Assembly (NCBI GenBank): GCA_963573305.1
Contig: OY754329.1
Coordinates: 144,781,266 to 144,845,265 of the forward strand
Length of the DNA stretch: 64,000 nt
Reading direction: 5' to 3'
DNA from: Pyrrhosoma nymphula
Taxonomy: Eukaryota > Arthropoda > Insecta > Odonata > Coenagrionidae
Shown: positions 24,101-36,100 of the stretch, piece by piece
Layout of the letters: every line of letters begins with the position of its first letter
How positions within the stretch are numbered: the first letter of the stretch is position 1
The notes under the pieces: generated by a model
Databases searched by the model: none
Seen by the model: only the letters and a program-made list of their open reading frames with translations
What the model was told of the DNA's origin: nothing
Translations under genes and position numbers: made by a program

Positions 24101-27100
24101 GGAAGGAGTGGGAACCACCTCAGATTTGCCAAAGGGAGGCGGGAAGGAGTGGGAACCTCCTCGGATTTGTCAAAGGGAGGCGGGAAGGAGCGGGAACCTC
24201 CTCGGATTTGCCAAAGGGAGGCGGGAAGGAGTGGGAACTTCCTCGGATTTGCCAAAGGGAGGCGGGAAGGAGTGGGAACCACCTCAGATTTGCCAAAGGG
24301 AGGCGGGAAGGAGTGGGAACCTCCTCGGATTTGTCAAAGGGAGGCGGGAAGGAGCGGGAACCTCCTCGGATTTGCCAAAGAGAGGCAGGAAGGAGTGGGA
24401 ATCTTCTCGGAGGTGCCGAATGGAGGCGGGAAGGAGCGGGGTCGGAGGCGGGTGTGTCTCACGGTAGTCGCGTGGCTGGCCTTCCGGAGTATCGGAGGAA
24501 TTCTTAGCTGCAGGCAGGTGGGGAGTCCCAGCAGGCGACGCCTGGAGTCTGTGGGAGACTTGACGGGAGTCTCGGAGACTGACCAAAAGACTTCCCAAGC
24601 GGGCGACGCCTGGAGACTTGGCGGAGAGCGCAGGGTTCTCGGAGAGCGTCCGGCTGGCGACGCCTGGAGAGTATCCTGGCTTGGTACCTCTCCCTCCACT
24701 GTGACCCTTTTCCATGTAGAGCGTCTCCCTTTCATACGGTTTGACCCCGGGCATAGGTGGGGGTCAGAAGAGGGTGAGAAGGGGGTAGGGTGGCTGGATC
24801 TCCACCACCCTCTTGGTTACGGGATGGGGAGGAGGGAGAGGAGGAGGGAAACTGGATGATGCGTACTGTGGGGGATAGTTCTTACTTTGGAGAGCGAGGG
24901 AGGTGCGAGAAGTAGAGGGGTGGGCAGGAATGGAGCGGGGAAGGAAGGGGGGGGAGGGGTGGCCGATGGATGGGTGGCGTCGCTTAGTAAGGTTAGGGGG
25001 AGTGGAGAGGTGATGACGATTTTTTTTCTTTGAGCTTCCAGTGCCCGAGCATTGTGGGAGGAGTGGGAGGGAGAGTCTCAAGGTTTTCTAGGAAACAGGG
25101 TTTTTCACCAGGCAACTTAGGGCTCTTTGAGAGGGAGTCCAAGGGAGGGAGGGTGATTCGGTCAGGGGGCGGGGGGGGGGAGATGACGGGAGGGTAGTGG
25201 GAGTGTCTGCTAGAGGGAGAGCCAAAGGGAGGGAGGGTCGAGAAGGGGCACGGGATGGTCCAGACAGGGGGAGACGAGTGACTGCCAGGAGGAAAGTGGG
25301 AGTGTCTGGTTCCAACTGGCGATGGTCTAGGAGGGAGAAAGGGAGAGGGTGAGGCAGAAGGAATTGGTATTTTTTCTGATCGCGTACTTTTCGGTAGTTA
25401 AAACCAAGTGGCACGTATCTGCTTCATCCCAGAGAGCTCTCACCGTAGTGTGCAACACTTCTAGGCATTTAAATACCCCCATTGTATAGCTGGGAAAGTT
25501 ACCAAAAAAATTAACTGATTAAAGTTTAAGTTAATCTCTGTAAAAAGTAACTAGTTAAAGTTTAAAATCACTTCTAAAAAGGAACTGGTTGAAGTAAAAA
25601 AAAAGTAACTTTTAAGTTAAAAGTTGCTTTTAATAACTTTTAAAAAGAAACTTTTAAAAGATATTTTTTGCAATTGGGATAAAATAAATACAAACTTCAA
25701 ATTCAAGAAAAATTTATTTAACTTATTTACATTCTCATTTCAAAATTTGTATCCGACATCTGTCCTCTCCTGTCTGAAAAAAGAAGGAAAGATAATTCAC
25801 ACAGGTCAGCCTAATCCCCTAAAATTAACGAAAAAAATTAACTGAAGTTAGTTTTGTATCAGTTTATATAATTATAACGATTAAAAGTTAAACTATAACT
25901 CTTCTATAAAGTAGCGGAAAAGTTAAATAGTTAACCATATTTTTAATGATTAATTTTAATAGGTAATTTTTTAAATTGTTAATCCCAACTATGCTCCATC
26001 GTGCATCATTTTTCTGTATTTAAACTTGTTTGCACGTAAAATGCATATATGCGTGCGTAGCACTGATGGCATTGCTCCGCCCAAACGCATACATATGCAT
26101 GTGTAGTGCTGGTGGCACTGTTCCGACCAAACGCAGTGAATGCATGCGTAGCAGTGAACGGGTTAATCCTCGACCTTCAATTCCTCCTATTTTAAAGTTT
26201 AACTTACGATGACTGAATTGGAGGAAACAATGATGGTTGCCAAGGGAAGGCTTGGAAAGAGTGCAAAACAACCAATAACTTGTGAACCTCTTTGCATGTT
26301 CATAAAATACTACTCAGCCATATAATGTAAAAACATCACAATTATAAGCTGCAGTAGAGATTTATAGAGATGGGCCACTCTGAAAATTGCCGTGGTAATT
26401 TTGTAAATGACTGCAGTATTTTTCGTAGTATACCACGCCCCTTAAAAATTACCATAATTTATGGTAATTTTCTAGATAATTCACCTATATTTGAGATAAT
26501 TTTTCAGGCAGATAAATTCCCAACATGTTCTTTTAAGCCAAGTCCTCATTTCCTACGTGTTTAATTATTAATTGAGGCATGTACAACTCATTTTTGGAAT
26601 ATTTTACTTGAATTATAACATTATATAGGAATGTATTAGAATATTCTTCTTGAAAATTTCTCATACTTTGACAAAACAAAGCCATATTGCGTGTTGCTGC
26701 CGTATTTCTTTTTACAATTTTTTTAATTTCTAATAGATTAATGTTGGGTATTAGGTATGGTTCAAACACCGTTATTCCCTTCCTATTGCTATTGGTTTTC
26801 TTATTTAACCGTACATTTGCTGTTAAATGCTTAAAACTAAAAAATACTGGAAAATTATGGTAGTTTTAGAAAATTATTGTAATTTACCGTGGTAATTTAC
26901 CTCAGATGAAAATTATAGTAATTTTCCCTTCTCTAGAGATTTAGCAAGCTATTTAGGCTAGACAAAGAAATATCTTCAAATGTATTTATTTTAGTGAATA
27001 AAAGGAGAAAAAAATTGCAAGTTGCAAATGGAAAATCTTGTGTTATAACTTATAGAAAATTACAATACAAAGTTACCTTAGGTTCGAACTTGAATATTAA

Positions 27101-30100
27101 CAAATATGAAAATAATTTTCCCAGGACACTCTACCACGTAGAACCCCAACACAGTTCACTCCATACCTCTAGATCAAACCATTTCTGAAATAAAGAGAGG
27201 GACAGACGGACACATCCAAAATTATATTTGAAGATTAACCCTAAGAATTGCCTTTATGACATCAGGGTTGAGCGAAAGACTAAGTCCAAAAATGGAATTT
27301 TGAAAGGTGTTAGTCATTAGCACTACGTGCTTCTCAGAAAAAACATCCCTATTTACCTTCTACAAATACCATTTGCTACTCATTGTGGGTATGATTTATG
27401 TCTGTTGAAGGAAAAATGTGCATGGTAAGCATCATAAACCTTAGTGAAAATGAATGGAAGTTTGATATTGAATGATAATTATTTTATTATCAGAGGTTAC
27501 TAATAATGAAATTATGGTTTACTTTACTGGTTAAGGTAGGTTTAAATGGAAGCAGGTAGGTATATGTATACTATCTTTTACAGTCTCTGGCTCATGTCTC
27601 CTTGCACAATTTAACTTTTGACATTGATAAATATTGGAATTTTTTATGAAATGAATGTATTAAAAGATTATAAAGAAAAAGTAAATAGTCATTTTACTGG
27701 AACATTTTTTAGAGTTGAGTGAAATCAAGAAAACTAAATTTGTGATACCACATAAAAAATAAACAACTTTACTTAACAGGGACTTTTTTTTAATTAGATG
27801 TATATATTTTACAGCATATGTATTGTTTCACTGATTCTTTCCTTGGCAGGACTTTGCTACCAAGAGCGACTTCTTTATCATCTTTGGTGCTTTCTTTGCA
27901 CATTGGGACAAGGCTGCGGCTTGAAAGCTTTCTTGGATCATCTTGTTGTCAACACTAAAGGAACTGCCCCCGAATTCCAAATGCTTATTCTTTTCTGTGA
28001 CTGCATGACACATTATGTAACGTAAGTAATTTTTAGTTAAATTGGGTGAAGGACTGCCTGGTTTACATGTGTGCACCAAGCTCATTGGAGGCCCCATTCA
28101 ATAATAATGTCCCAGCTATGTCTCTTCATCAAATAATTTTATAACCTTATTAATTTCCTAGAATGGTAAAGATTTAAATTTTTGTTGGTTTACAGTGGAG
28201 TTTTATGTATTTTGGATAATGATGCTGACTAATTTTTAGATGTACCTGCCAAGAAGTGACCCTTGGGAAGTGTTTTATAATTAGATTGTATTGAAAGAAA
28301 CACTGACGATTTTATTTTCATGTTTTTAAAGTAATATTTGCGATAGTTAAAAAAAAATTGGTTGATATATCTGCTCTTTTCAAACAAGGCTCACTCTCAA
28401 GGTCTGTTGAATATGCAGGTTATCGCTAATGCCATTGCTTATTAATTGCTTGAGTGGAGGATAGTGCCACAGTAACCATTGTAAAATTAGGTGCTAAAGT
28501 CATGCAGTATTCACTCTATGCTTAATGTAATTGATTATCAACTGGAGTTGTGACAGTGGTAGTTTCACTTTATACAGTTGGATATTTAAGAGGAGTAAAA
28601 GTAATTTCTTTAATTTTTTGTGGCGATGAAGAATCATTTGCGATTAAAGAATGCTGTCAAAAATGAAAACATTCTGTGGATATGTGACTTTACTGGTATT
28701 TTGTAAATACATATGTACTTATAAATTAGAGGCAGAATGATATTACCTCCCAAGTAAAATTTCTGTGGATTTAGATATTGTATTTTTCTCTTAAATTTTA
28801 AAAATGAAAAACTAATTTTATATTGCCTTTTATTATTTTCCACAGCATTCTGGATGACTTAGAAATGTACGAGCACCAGAAGCCGTTCAGATTAGAAGAC
28901 TTTGCCAACATGTGTAGTTTTTTCAACCAGTTTTTGTACAAAGGGGTGCTAATGAATCTTTTCGGTATGTCATTGAATCACTTTTCAAAACTTTAGGTAT
29001 TTATCAAAGTAGTTTATTGGTTTTACAATGTTGAGAGAATGGACGAAAGTCGAATAACTAAACAGGTATGTGATATAAGAGTGAATGATTTGAGAGGAAG
29101 GTGTAGGTGGAGAAAACCATGAGTTAATGTGGTGGAAGAGACTCTTTAACCCTTATGTGCACACCCAACTTTTACCACGTTGTTACACACCCAGGGTACC
29201 TGGGTGCTCACCTTTAGTTTTTCTTCATATTTGAGTCAGCATGTGAACAGAACAATTTCAAATCAATATACTTAACTAAATAAACATCAATAGAAAGTAT
29301 GTAAGCACTTTAAAGTCCTCTAGCCTTCCACAGCTTCCATTAAGAGAGACAGAAATAAGGCCGCGCAAGCCACGAATGGAGCCGTTTCACCTGTTTTGAC
29401 TGTTATTTAGACCGGCAACCGGCAATAGTTATAAATTTATTAAGCAGTGGCAATAGCATGGCGTGCCACTTACTATAGCATTAGACAAGAGACTGTAAAG
29501 TTGTGTGTCAGTTACAATCGTTCTGCTGTAGAGGACGAACATGTGCTGCAGAGAACGCCGAGCCCATGTGCTCAGAGCACATCAGCACGTCGCCAGAGCG
29601 TCACTTTTTTCTTTTTATAATATATTCCTCTTTGACTGTTTGACTGTTTTCCTTATCCGTTATTATATACAAGACGGGATAAAGTATAAATATAACTATG
29701 ATACGAGAAGTCTGAAGGAGAGGAAGAAAGCAATGCTGAGTCCGATGAGAGCGAGATTGAGGAACAAGTGGCTGGAGCACAGGGTCCGAGAGGTTCATCG
29801 GCTGCAGATGAAGAAGGAATACGAAGTGCATGTGTCTACATAGCGAAAGACAAAACTGTTTGGAGTAAGATGCCGCCTCAAGTATATCAAACATCTTCTC
29901 ACAATATATTACGACAAAGAAGTGGCCCACATAGATCTACAGAAACTCTTATCAATCAGAGACACTTTCAAAAAAATAATTACTGTAGAAATCGTAGATC
30001 TTATTGTTCGGCATAAAACAAAAAGGCTGAAAAAGTGTACGAAGAGTACAACACAATGAATCTGGATTCGCAACAATCTTGGAAACCTGTGACTACTAAA

Positions 30101-33100
30101 GAAATGTATGCATTTGTTGGTGCTTTGATTTGTTCTGGTGTAAAAAATTCAAATGTTGATCACACAAGTGAAATGTGGAAAAGTACTTCATATCCTCTTT
30201 ATTGTGTGTCAAAGGGTAACAACAGATTCCGCAACCTAAAGCGATTTATTCGATTCGATGACTTCAACACACGCCAGACACGTGCAGAAAAGGATAAAGC
30301 TGTTCCTATGCGTGGTATTTGGACTAAGTTCAATTCAAATGTGAGTAAAATGTATAGACCCACAGCAAATTTGACAATTGACGACCAGCTTTATCCTTTC
30401 CGAGGCCATACGAAGTTTGCGCAGTACATACTGTCGAAGCCAGCTAAGTACGGGATAAAAACTTGGGAGGGTTTGTAATGTGGAAAATTCATATTCTCTT
30501 CATGGAATCATTTACACTGTAAAACTGGAAGTGTTCGTGAAAAAAAAATTAAGGAGAAAGGGTTGTGAAAGAGCTTGCAGCACCATTCCAAGGAAGTGCC
30601 AGAAATATAACAATTGATAATTATTTTACCACTTTACCTCTGGCAAAACATTTATTGTCATGGAAATTAACTGTGGTTGGTACTTTGAGGAAAAACAACC
30701 CTTATAATTCCAAAAGAAATGGCTCCACATATATCTAGGGAAGAGTACTCTACTCTCTTTGGATTTCATGAGAGTACTGTAATCTGCTCGTACGTGCCAA
30801 AGAAAAACAAGGCTGTAATTTTGTAATCAACAATGCATACTGATACTGCTATAAATGACAATGAAAAGAAAAAGCCTCACATAATAATTTTTTACAATAA
30901 AGTACAAATCCGGCGCTGATACAATGGATCAGATGATAACCCGATATACCACACACAGAAATACTGAGAAATGGCCACTTCCTATATTTTTCAACATTTT
31001 AGATGGAAGTGCTCTGACTTCATACAGGCTGTCCCCAAGTTAAGTAAAAGATGTGTTCCGACACTAGTGGCGTAAGTTGAAATTTACGTAAGTCAAAATT
31101 TACGGAAGTCGAAAAAAATGGAGTCTGAAATTACTCCGTAACTGAGTCCATGCTCTCAAGATTACGGTTGATTCGGAGAAATATGGGGAAGGCCAGCTCT
31201 TACTAACATTATGGCACATGCGCTCCTTGAAAGTAGGCAACCATCCTTCCAAATCTGTAACTTTCGTAATTTTTGTCTTTTTTTGGGTAAGGTTGCCACT
31301 TACGTAAATACGGATTTATGTAAGTTGAGGCTTACGTAACTCGGGGACTGCCTGTATACAGTTTATTATGAAAATAAAATTTTGGAAATGAAAACTAATC
31401 AGAAGCATATTTTCTTGCGTAAAATGAGTGAAGAACTGTCAAAACCTCTAATTGAAGATCATTCTCTGAATAGTCAAGTAATGCGGAATTAGATCACAGA
31501 AATTGCAATTGAGAGTGTGATCGGGGTACAGCTCGCTCCTTCTACTGTTGCCAAAGAACTAAATGAACCTTGAGACTATACTGGTAGGAAAAAAATTACA
31601 GGTTCTTGTCATCTTTGCTACAGGGAATCGGTCAAAAGATGCATGAAAACACGAAAATGTTGTTCAGTTTGCAAAAAAACAGTCTACGATAAACATTGTG
31701 TATCCACAATAAAATGCATTGATTGTGTTGAATAAATGGTAGAACTAACTAATTTGCCATAAAATTGTTGCAATTATTTATTTGATAAGCCCTGTGATCT
31801 CAAAAACTCATTTAAAGATGCTACTAATCAATTTCCGGGTATAAACCTAATTTTTCAGGCAGTGGGCACCCGGGTGTGTCCGCTGAGCCCATGTATTTTG
31901 ACGCCATTTTGTTAGCCTGTATGAAATTTAAAAAAAAATTGTTAGTGATTATCTAGCTTTCATAAGAGTTAAATAATGGGGATCCTGAGGCTCATATGAA
32001 AATTTTAATTATTTCTGAAGTCAAAAGCAAAAATATGACAGGGTGGGCATCTGGGTATCCGGATGTGCATATAAGGGTTAAGAAGAGGAATATTAGGAGT
32101 CTTAATAATAGGAGGGTGTGTATGAAGCAATCTATGATTGTTGCTGAAACAAAGGAGGTTTGCAAGGATAAGGCATTATAGAGGAAATTATTTATTGAAA
32201 GAGGGCCAGTTTCCTAGGCCTAATGGTTATAGTTAATTTCTTTGGCATTGCCAAACCTGAAAGGGAACAGTGTGATGGTTATGTATGAATATATTAATCA
32301 AAGTAAAGTGGGTATGGCAATGGTCATTCTGCTTTTCTTCAAGTTTCATGACATTTCAATCCTAATTTCAAAATTTAGGCTTGTTTTTTGTTGAGATGTT
32401 GTTGACTAATTTCTCTTGGTTCTCAATGTCATTTGTACACGGCTCCAGTAATTATGACTGAAATGAAAGTTTCAGATAGTATTGCTCTCACAAAAAATTA
32501 TTTGCATAGTGTGTTGGTAAAATCAATGCTATTTTTAAACTTTTGATCTATAAATTAAATATATTTTTGCCTCTTTTATATGCAATTTTGTGTGCATTTT
32601 AGGGTAATATACATATGTATCTATTTTCCAACCCATCTTGGCTTTGTGGAAATATTTTTTTGAGCTCATGTGAAACATAAAGCTAAACTGTTTGAAGCTG
32701 TGGTGGTTACTTCTAGTTGGGCCATCAATACCACATAGGTTGAATGGTGGGAGCTAAATTCATGTGGCATCTACTCCATAGCGTAGCAGCTTTAGAAAGT
32801 CATCTGATCCAAGTGAGACAACCTTCTATGTGGTCGTATCATGTTACTGATTAGTGCAATGATAAACCACCTCGATAATTGTTCCTAAAAAAATTTACCA
32901 TGTTTATGGAGTGATATTTCCCGTCTACACATTACCCAACATCTCGGGGTGACTGTAATGCCTTACAGTGTGAGAATCTAGGCTCGTTGGTTTCCGGCGT
33001 GACTTTGTGGAATTTACTGATGATTGTAATTTAAAAAGTAATGCTTTGTTTTTCCACATAAATTTAATACAGTACGACCATGTTTTAAACTTTACGTCAT

Positions 33101-36100
33101 CTTCAGGTCTCACACCTGAAGATGACGTAAAGTTGAAACCATGGTTGTACTATATTAAATTTCTTTGGAAAAACAAAGCATTACTTTTTCATCCACAAAT
33201 CTAGGCTCCTATGGTCATCAGCTTGAAAAATGTTTGCACATTCAAGTTATTGGTCAAAGAGAAGGATCAAAATAGTTGTTATGACTATGCTTGGGACAAG
33301 AAAGGAAATATTACACAAGGAAAGATGAAGAAAGGGTGAGACATGATGAGGTTAAGTAGAAAGGAGATGGTAACAGTTATTGTGATTACAGTCCATGGTG
33401 GAGGGGATGAGAAAAAGTGCATGGTGGCATTGATTATGACCAGAAAACTTTGTAGAAGGATTGTGAGTATAGTGCAGACTAGTGGCAGAATATTGCTGTG
33501 TATTCTAAAGAAAAAAAAACTGGTAGCATTTGGGTACTGGAAAGCTGTGGAGGATGAAGGCAGATGTGGCAGGTAGGAAGTATGGGTTTAGAGAAAGGAA
33601 AGTTACTGGCCAGAATGATCAATTTTTTTGGAAATGAGTTGTTAATAACATTCACATCATAAAACACTGTTAGAGCTGTAGTTACTAATGGAAAATGTTT
33701 GGTGGTGCTTAGAGGAATCAATAAGAGCACATCATGATTGAGCATAGGTTTAAGTCACCTTATTAAGTGAATCATTTTCTCAGGCACCAATGCAGTCAAT
33801 TAATGCTCAAGAAGTGCAACTTCAGATCAAAAGGACAATGGGAGAATTAATGTTTGGAAAAGAAACTTAAAACATTTAAATAGTGTCAAAAAGAGGGAAT
33901 TGCAGGAGTTAGTTGACAAGGTGCTGAGTAAGGAGAAGTACATACAATGGAGCAGTTGAGTAAAGGTGGGATGAGCTGAAATGCATAGATGGACAATTAT
34001 TGTCACTTGGCCTTATACATGACATTGAACATGCTCAAGTACATAATGTGTAGTAGTATCCAAATACTGATATATGTGTAATGTACATAAAATAAAATAA
34101 ATATTTCCTGTCTATTCACTATTTATCTTCTGAGGATTCATCAGAATTCATGGGTGATAACTTTGTCTGTTCATGTTTAAAGGTTTCCTATGTGGGTCGT
34201 TTTTTATGCTCAGTAGCAAATTGATTAAAATTTAAAATTGTTGGTCTTAAACTCATGAATAGTTTTAGTTTTACATGTTTTATAATATGCGTTGCCACTT
34301 AGAATGAGAAATATTCATAGTCATTATGTAGTTGATACTGGAAAAGGCAGTGGCATATGAACTATTTAGGGTTTAAACTCCCCCCCCCCCCCCCCCCCCC
34401 CTTTAAGCATATTTACCTGAATTCGTTTTCATCCGTTTACCTGAACTAGGGTTTAGAATTTTGCTTATTGGACTGAAAAATATAGTTGAATTGTCTTTAC
34501 GAAAAGATAATGTTAATTTAATTATCGTTTTAGTGAGTAATAATCTAAATATCATTTTATGATGATGCGCATAAATATTAACCCTTTTGCTGCCAGCAGG
34601 CTGATATATCAGCCCACGTTGGATGTGCGAAAACTGCCTGAAAACTTTAAATACCTGAATTTAATGGCCTGTCTTTAAAAACCTGAAAAGAGCCTTGGCA
34701 GTCTTTGCACATCTTACAAGAAATGGGCTGGCAGTAAAAGCGTTAATGAAACCCCTCCAGAAGTCAATCAATCCTGGGTACGCCACTGGAGAAAGGGAAC
34801 TGGCATTAACTCTTGTAAGTTATCCACTTCCTCATTTCTGGAATCAGTCACTCAGAAAATTTACCAATTTTTTATAATTCCCTTAATCATAGATTGTCAG
34901 ATTTAGTTACAGATCTCTCATGCCTTTACTCCTCTTCCAGATTTGAAGACTTTAAATGAAAACGCTTTGTTCAAGTCAACTCACACTCTCTTAATGGTGT
35001 TATACCGAAGAGATTGCCGGAGAACTTATGTAACTGATCCTTCCATTTGGCTGTTAAAGGACATGCGTGTTTCTACATTCATGAATGATCTGGAAAGAGG
35101 GAAGAAAGCAACTCAGGTGTGTGCATAAATACTTAATTATGTCTGTTTGAGTGGAATGTGTGTGCAACATGACATGTGAGCTTGCTAACGTTGATAAAAC
35201 CCATTCTAACACAAGATCTGTCTTAGACAAGTCATGGAATATATAGCCATACAGTCAGCTCTTCTAATTAGCTTTGTTAAAGATTAGTGCTTATGCAAGT
35301 TACTCTATTTCTCTGAAAATAGAGTAGCTCTTTTTGCCCAAAGTGTAGGTGGAAAATGTAAAGGATATAATTATAAAGGTATTCTTATTTTGCTGAAAAA
35401 ATGTGCTGTAGAAATATCTACTGTCAATGAAAAAGTCAAAACACCTGATTTTGAGATTTTAAATCTATAGTCACATGAGAGTCACATAATGGTTATGAAT
35501 GAAATTGATTACATAAGTTTATTCATTTTTACATTCTGTGATTGACATTGAAAATTTTCGAACATTAATTTATTATTTTCTTTGGTGCTTCAATTGAAAA
35601 AATTGTGGTTTTTGCTGCCAGAAAATTTATAACTCTACTTCGAATGCTAATACATAACATGAAAACCAAGCAATATACACGCATGAGCTTTAAAGCGAGT
35701 CGTGACACATCTAATATAAAAACAGTAAAATTTTGATTTTGCGCTCTTTGATTTTACGGCATTTCTTGTTTTTATAGTGATATGCAGGTCTGGCCAGGAA
35801 CCATAGGGAATTTCAATGGTAAAAACTTTATTTTACGTAGTTTCTTGGTTTTACACAGTTTTTTGATTTTATGCAATATAACTTCAGTCCCAAAGAGCAA
35901 AATAATCTTGATTTTACTTAGCATTATCAGCATTTCAACACACATCCCTTGCAAAACTTTGGAACAAGGGAACCAACTCCGGCTACTAAAAAAGCATATC
36001 CAACCACTTAATTGCCCTGCCACCTAAATGTCAAATATTGGAAGGTAAAAATGGTTAACGACCAGAATTGACTGCCAACTTTATTTTCTAACTCGATGGA

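Larger units (their letters stand above)
23301..27849 (+). other. UBE3B intron 6, repeat-rich
   Basis: Contains a GC-rich block (about 23940-25440) with a 41-bp minisatellite, a probable transposon of TTAA/GTTAA-rich character (about 25495-25993), a short tandem repeat at 26038-26163, and a hAT MITE (26365-26935). Bases 26950-27849 show nothing recognisable. Confidence 0.6.
29150..32077 (+). mobile_element. piggyBac element with TTAA flanks and matching terminal repeats
   Basis: TTAA at 29146-29149 and at 32078-32081 flank 2928 bases. The left end CCCTTATGTGCACACCC and the complement of the right end CCCTTATATGCACATCC are terminal inverted repeats starting CCC, as expected for piggyBac. It contains one decayed transposase gene on the + strand (from about 29730 to 31734) and a nested MITE (31025-31354). 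It lies in UBE3B intron 8. Confidence 0.93.

Noticed and set aside
24025..24859. Long overlapping ORFs (up to 270 codons) on both strands over the GC-rich block
   Set aside because: They arise because the 41-bp tandem unit has no stop in any frame; the frames cycle through each other and show no protein similarity.
34380..34402. Run of 23 C as an assembly gap or artefact
   Set aside because: A matching G/C homopolymer pair occurs at the same place in the sister MITE at 51054-51344, so it is an element feature, although the exact length may be a sequencing error.
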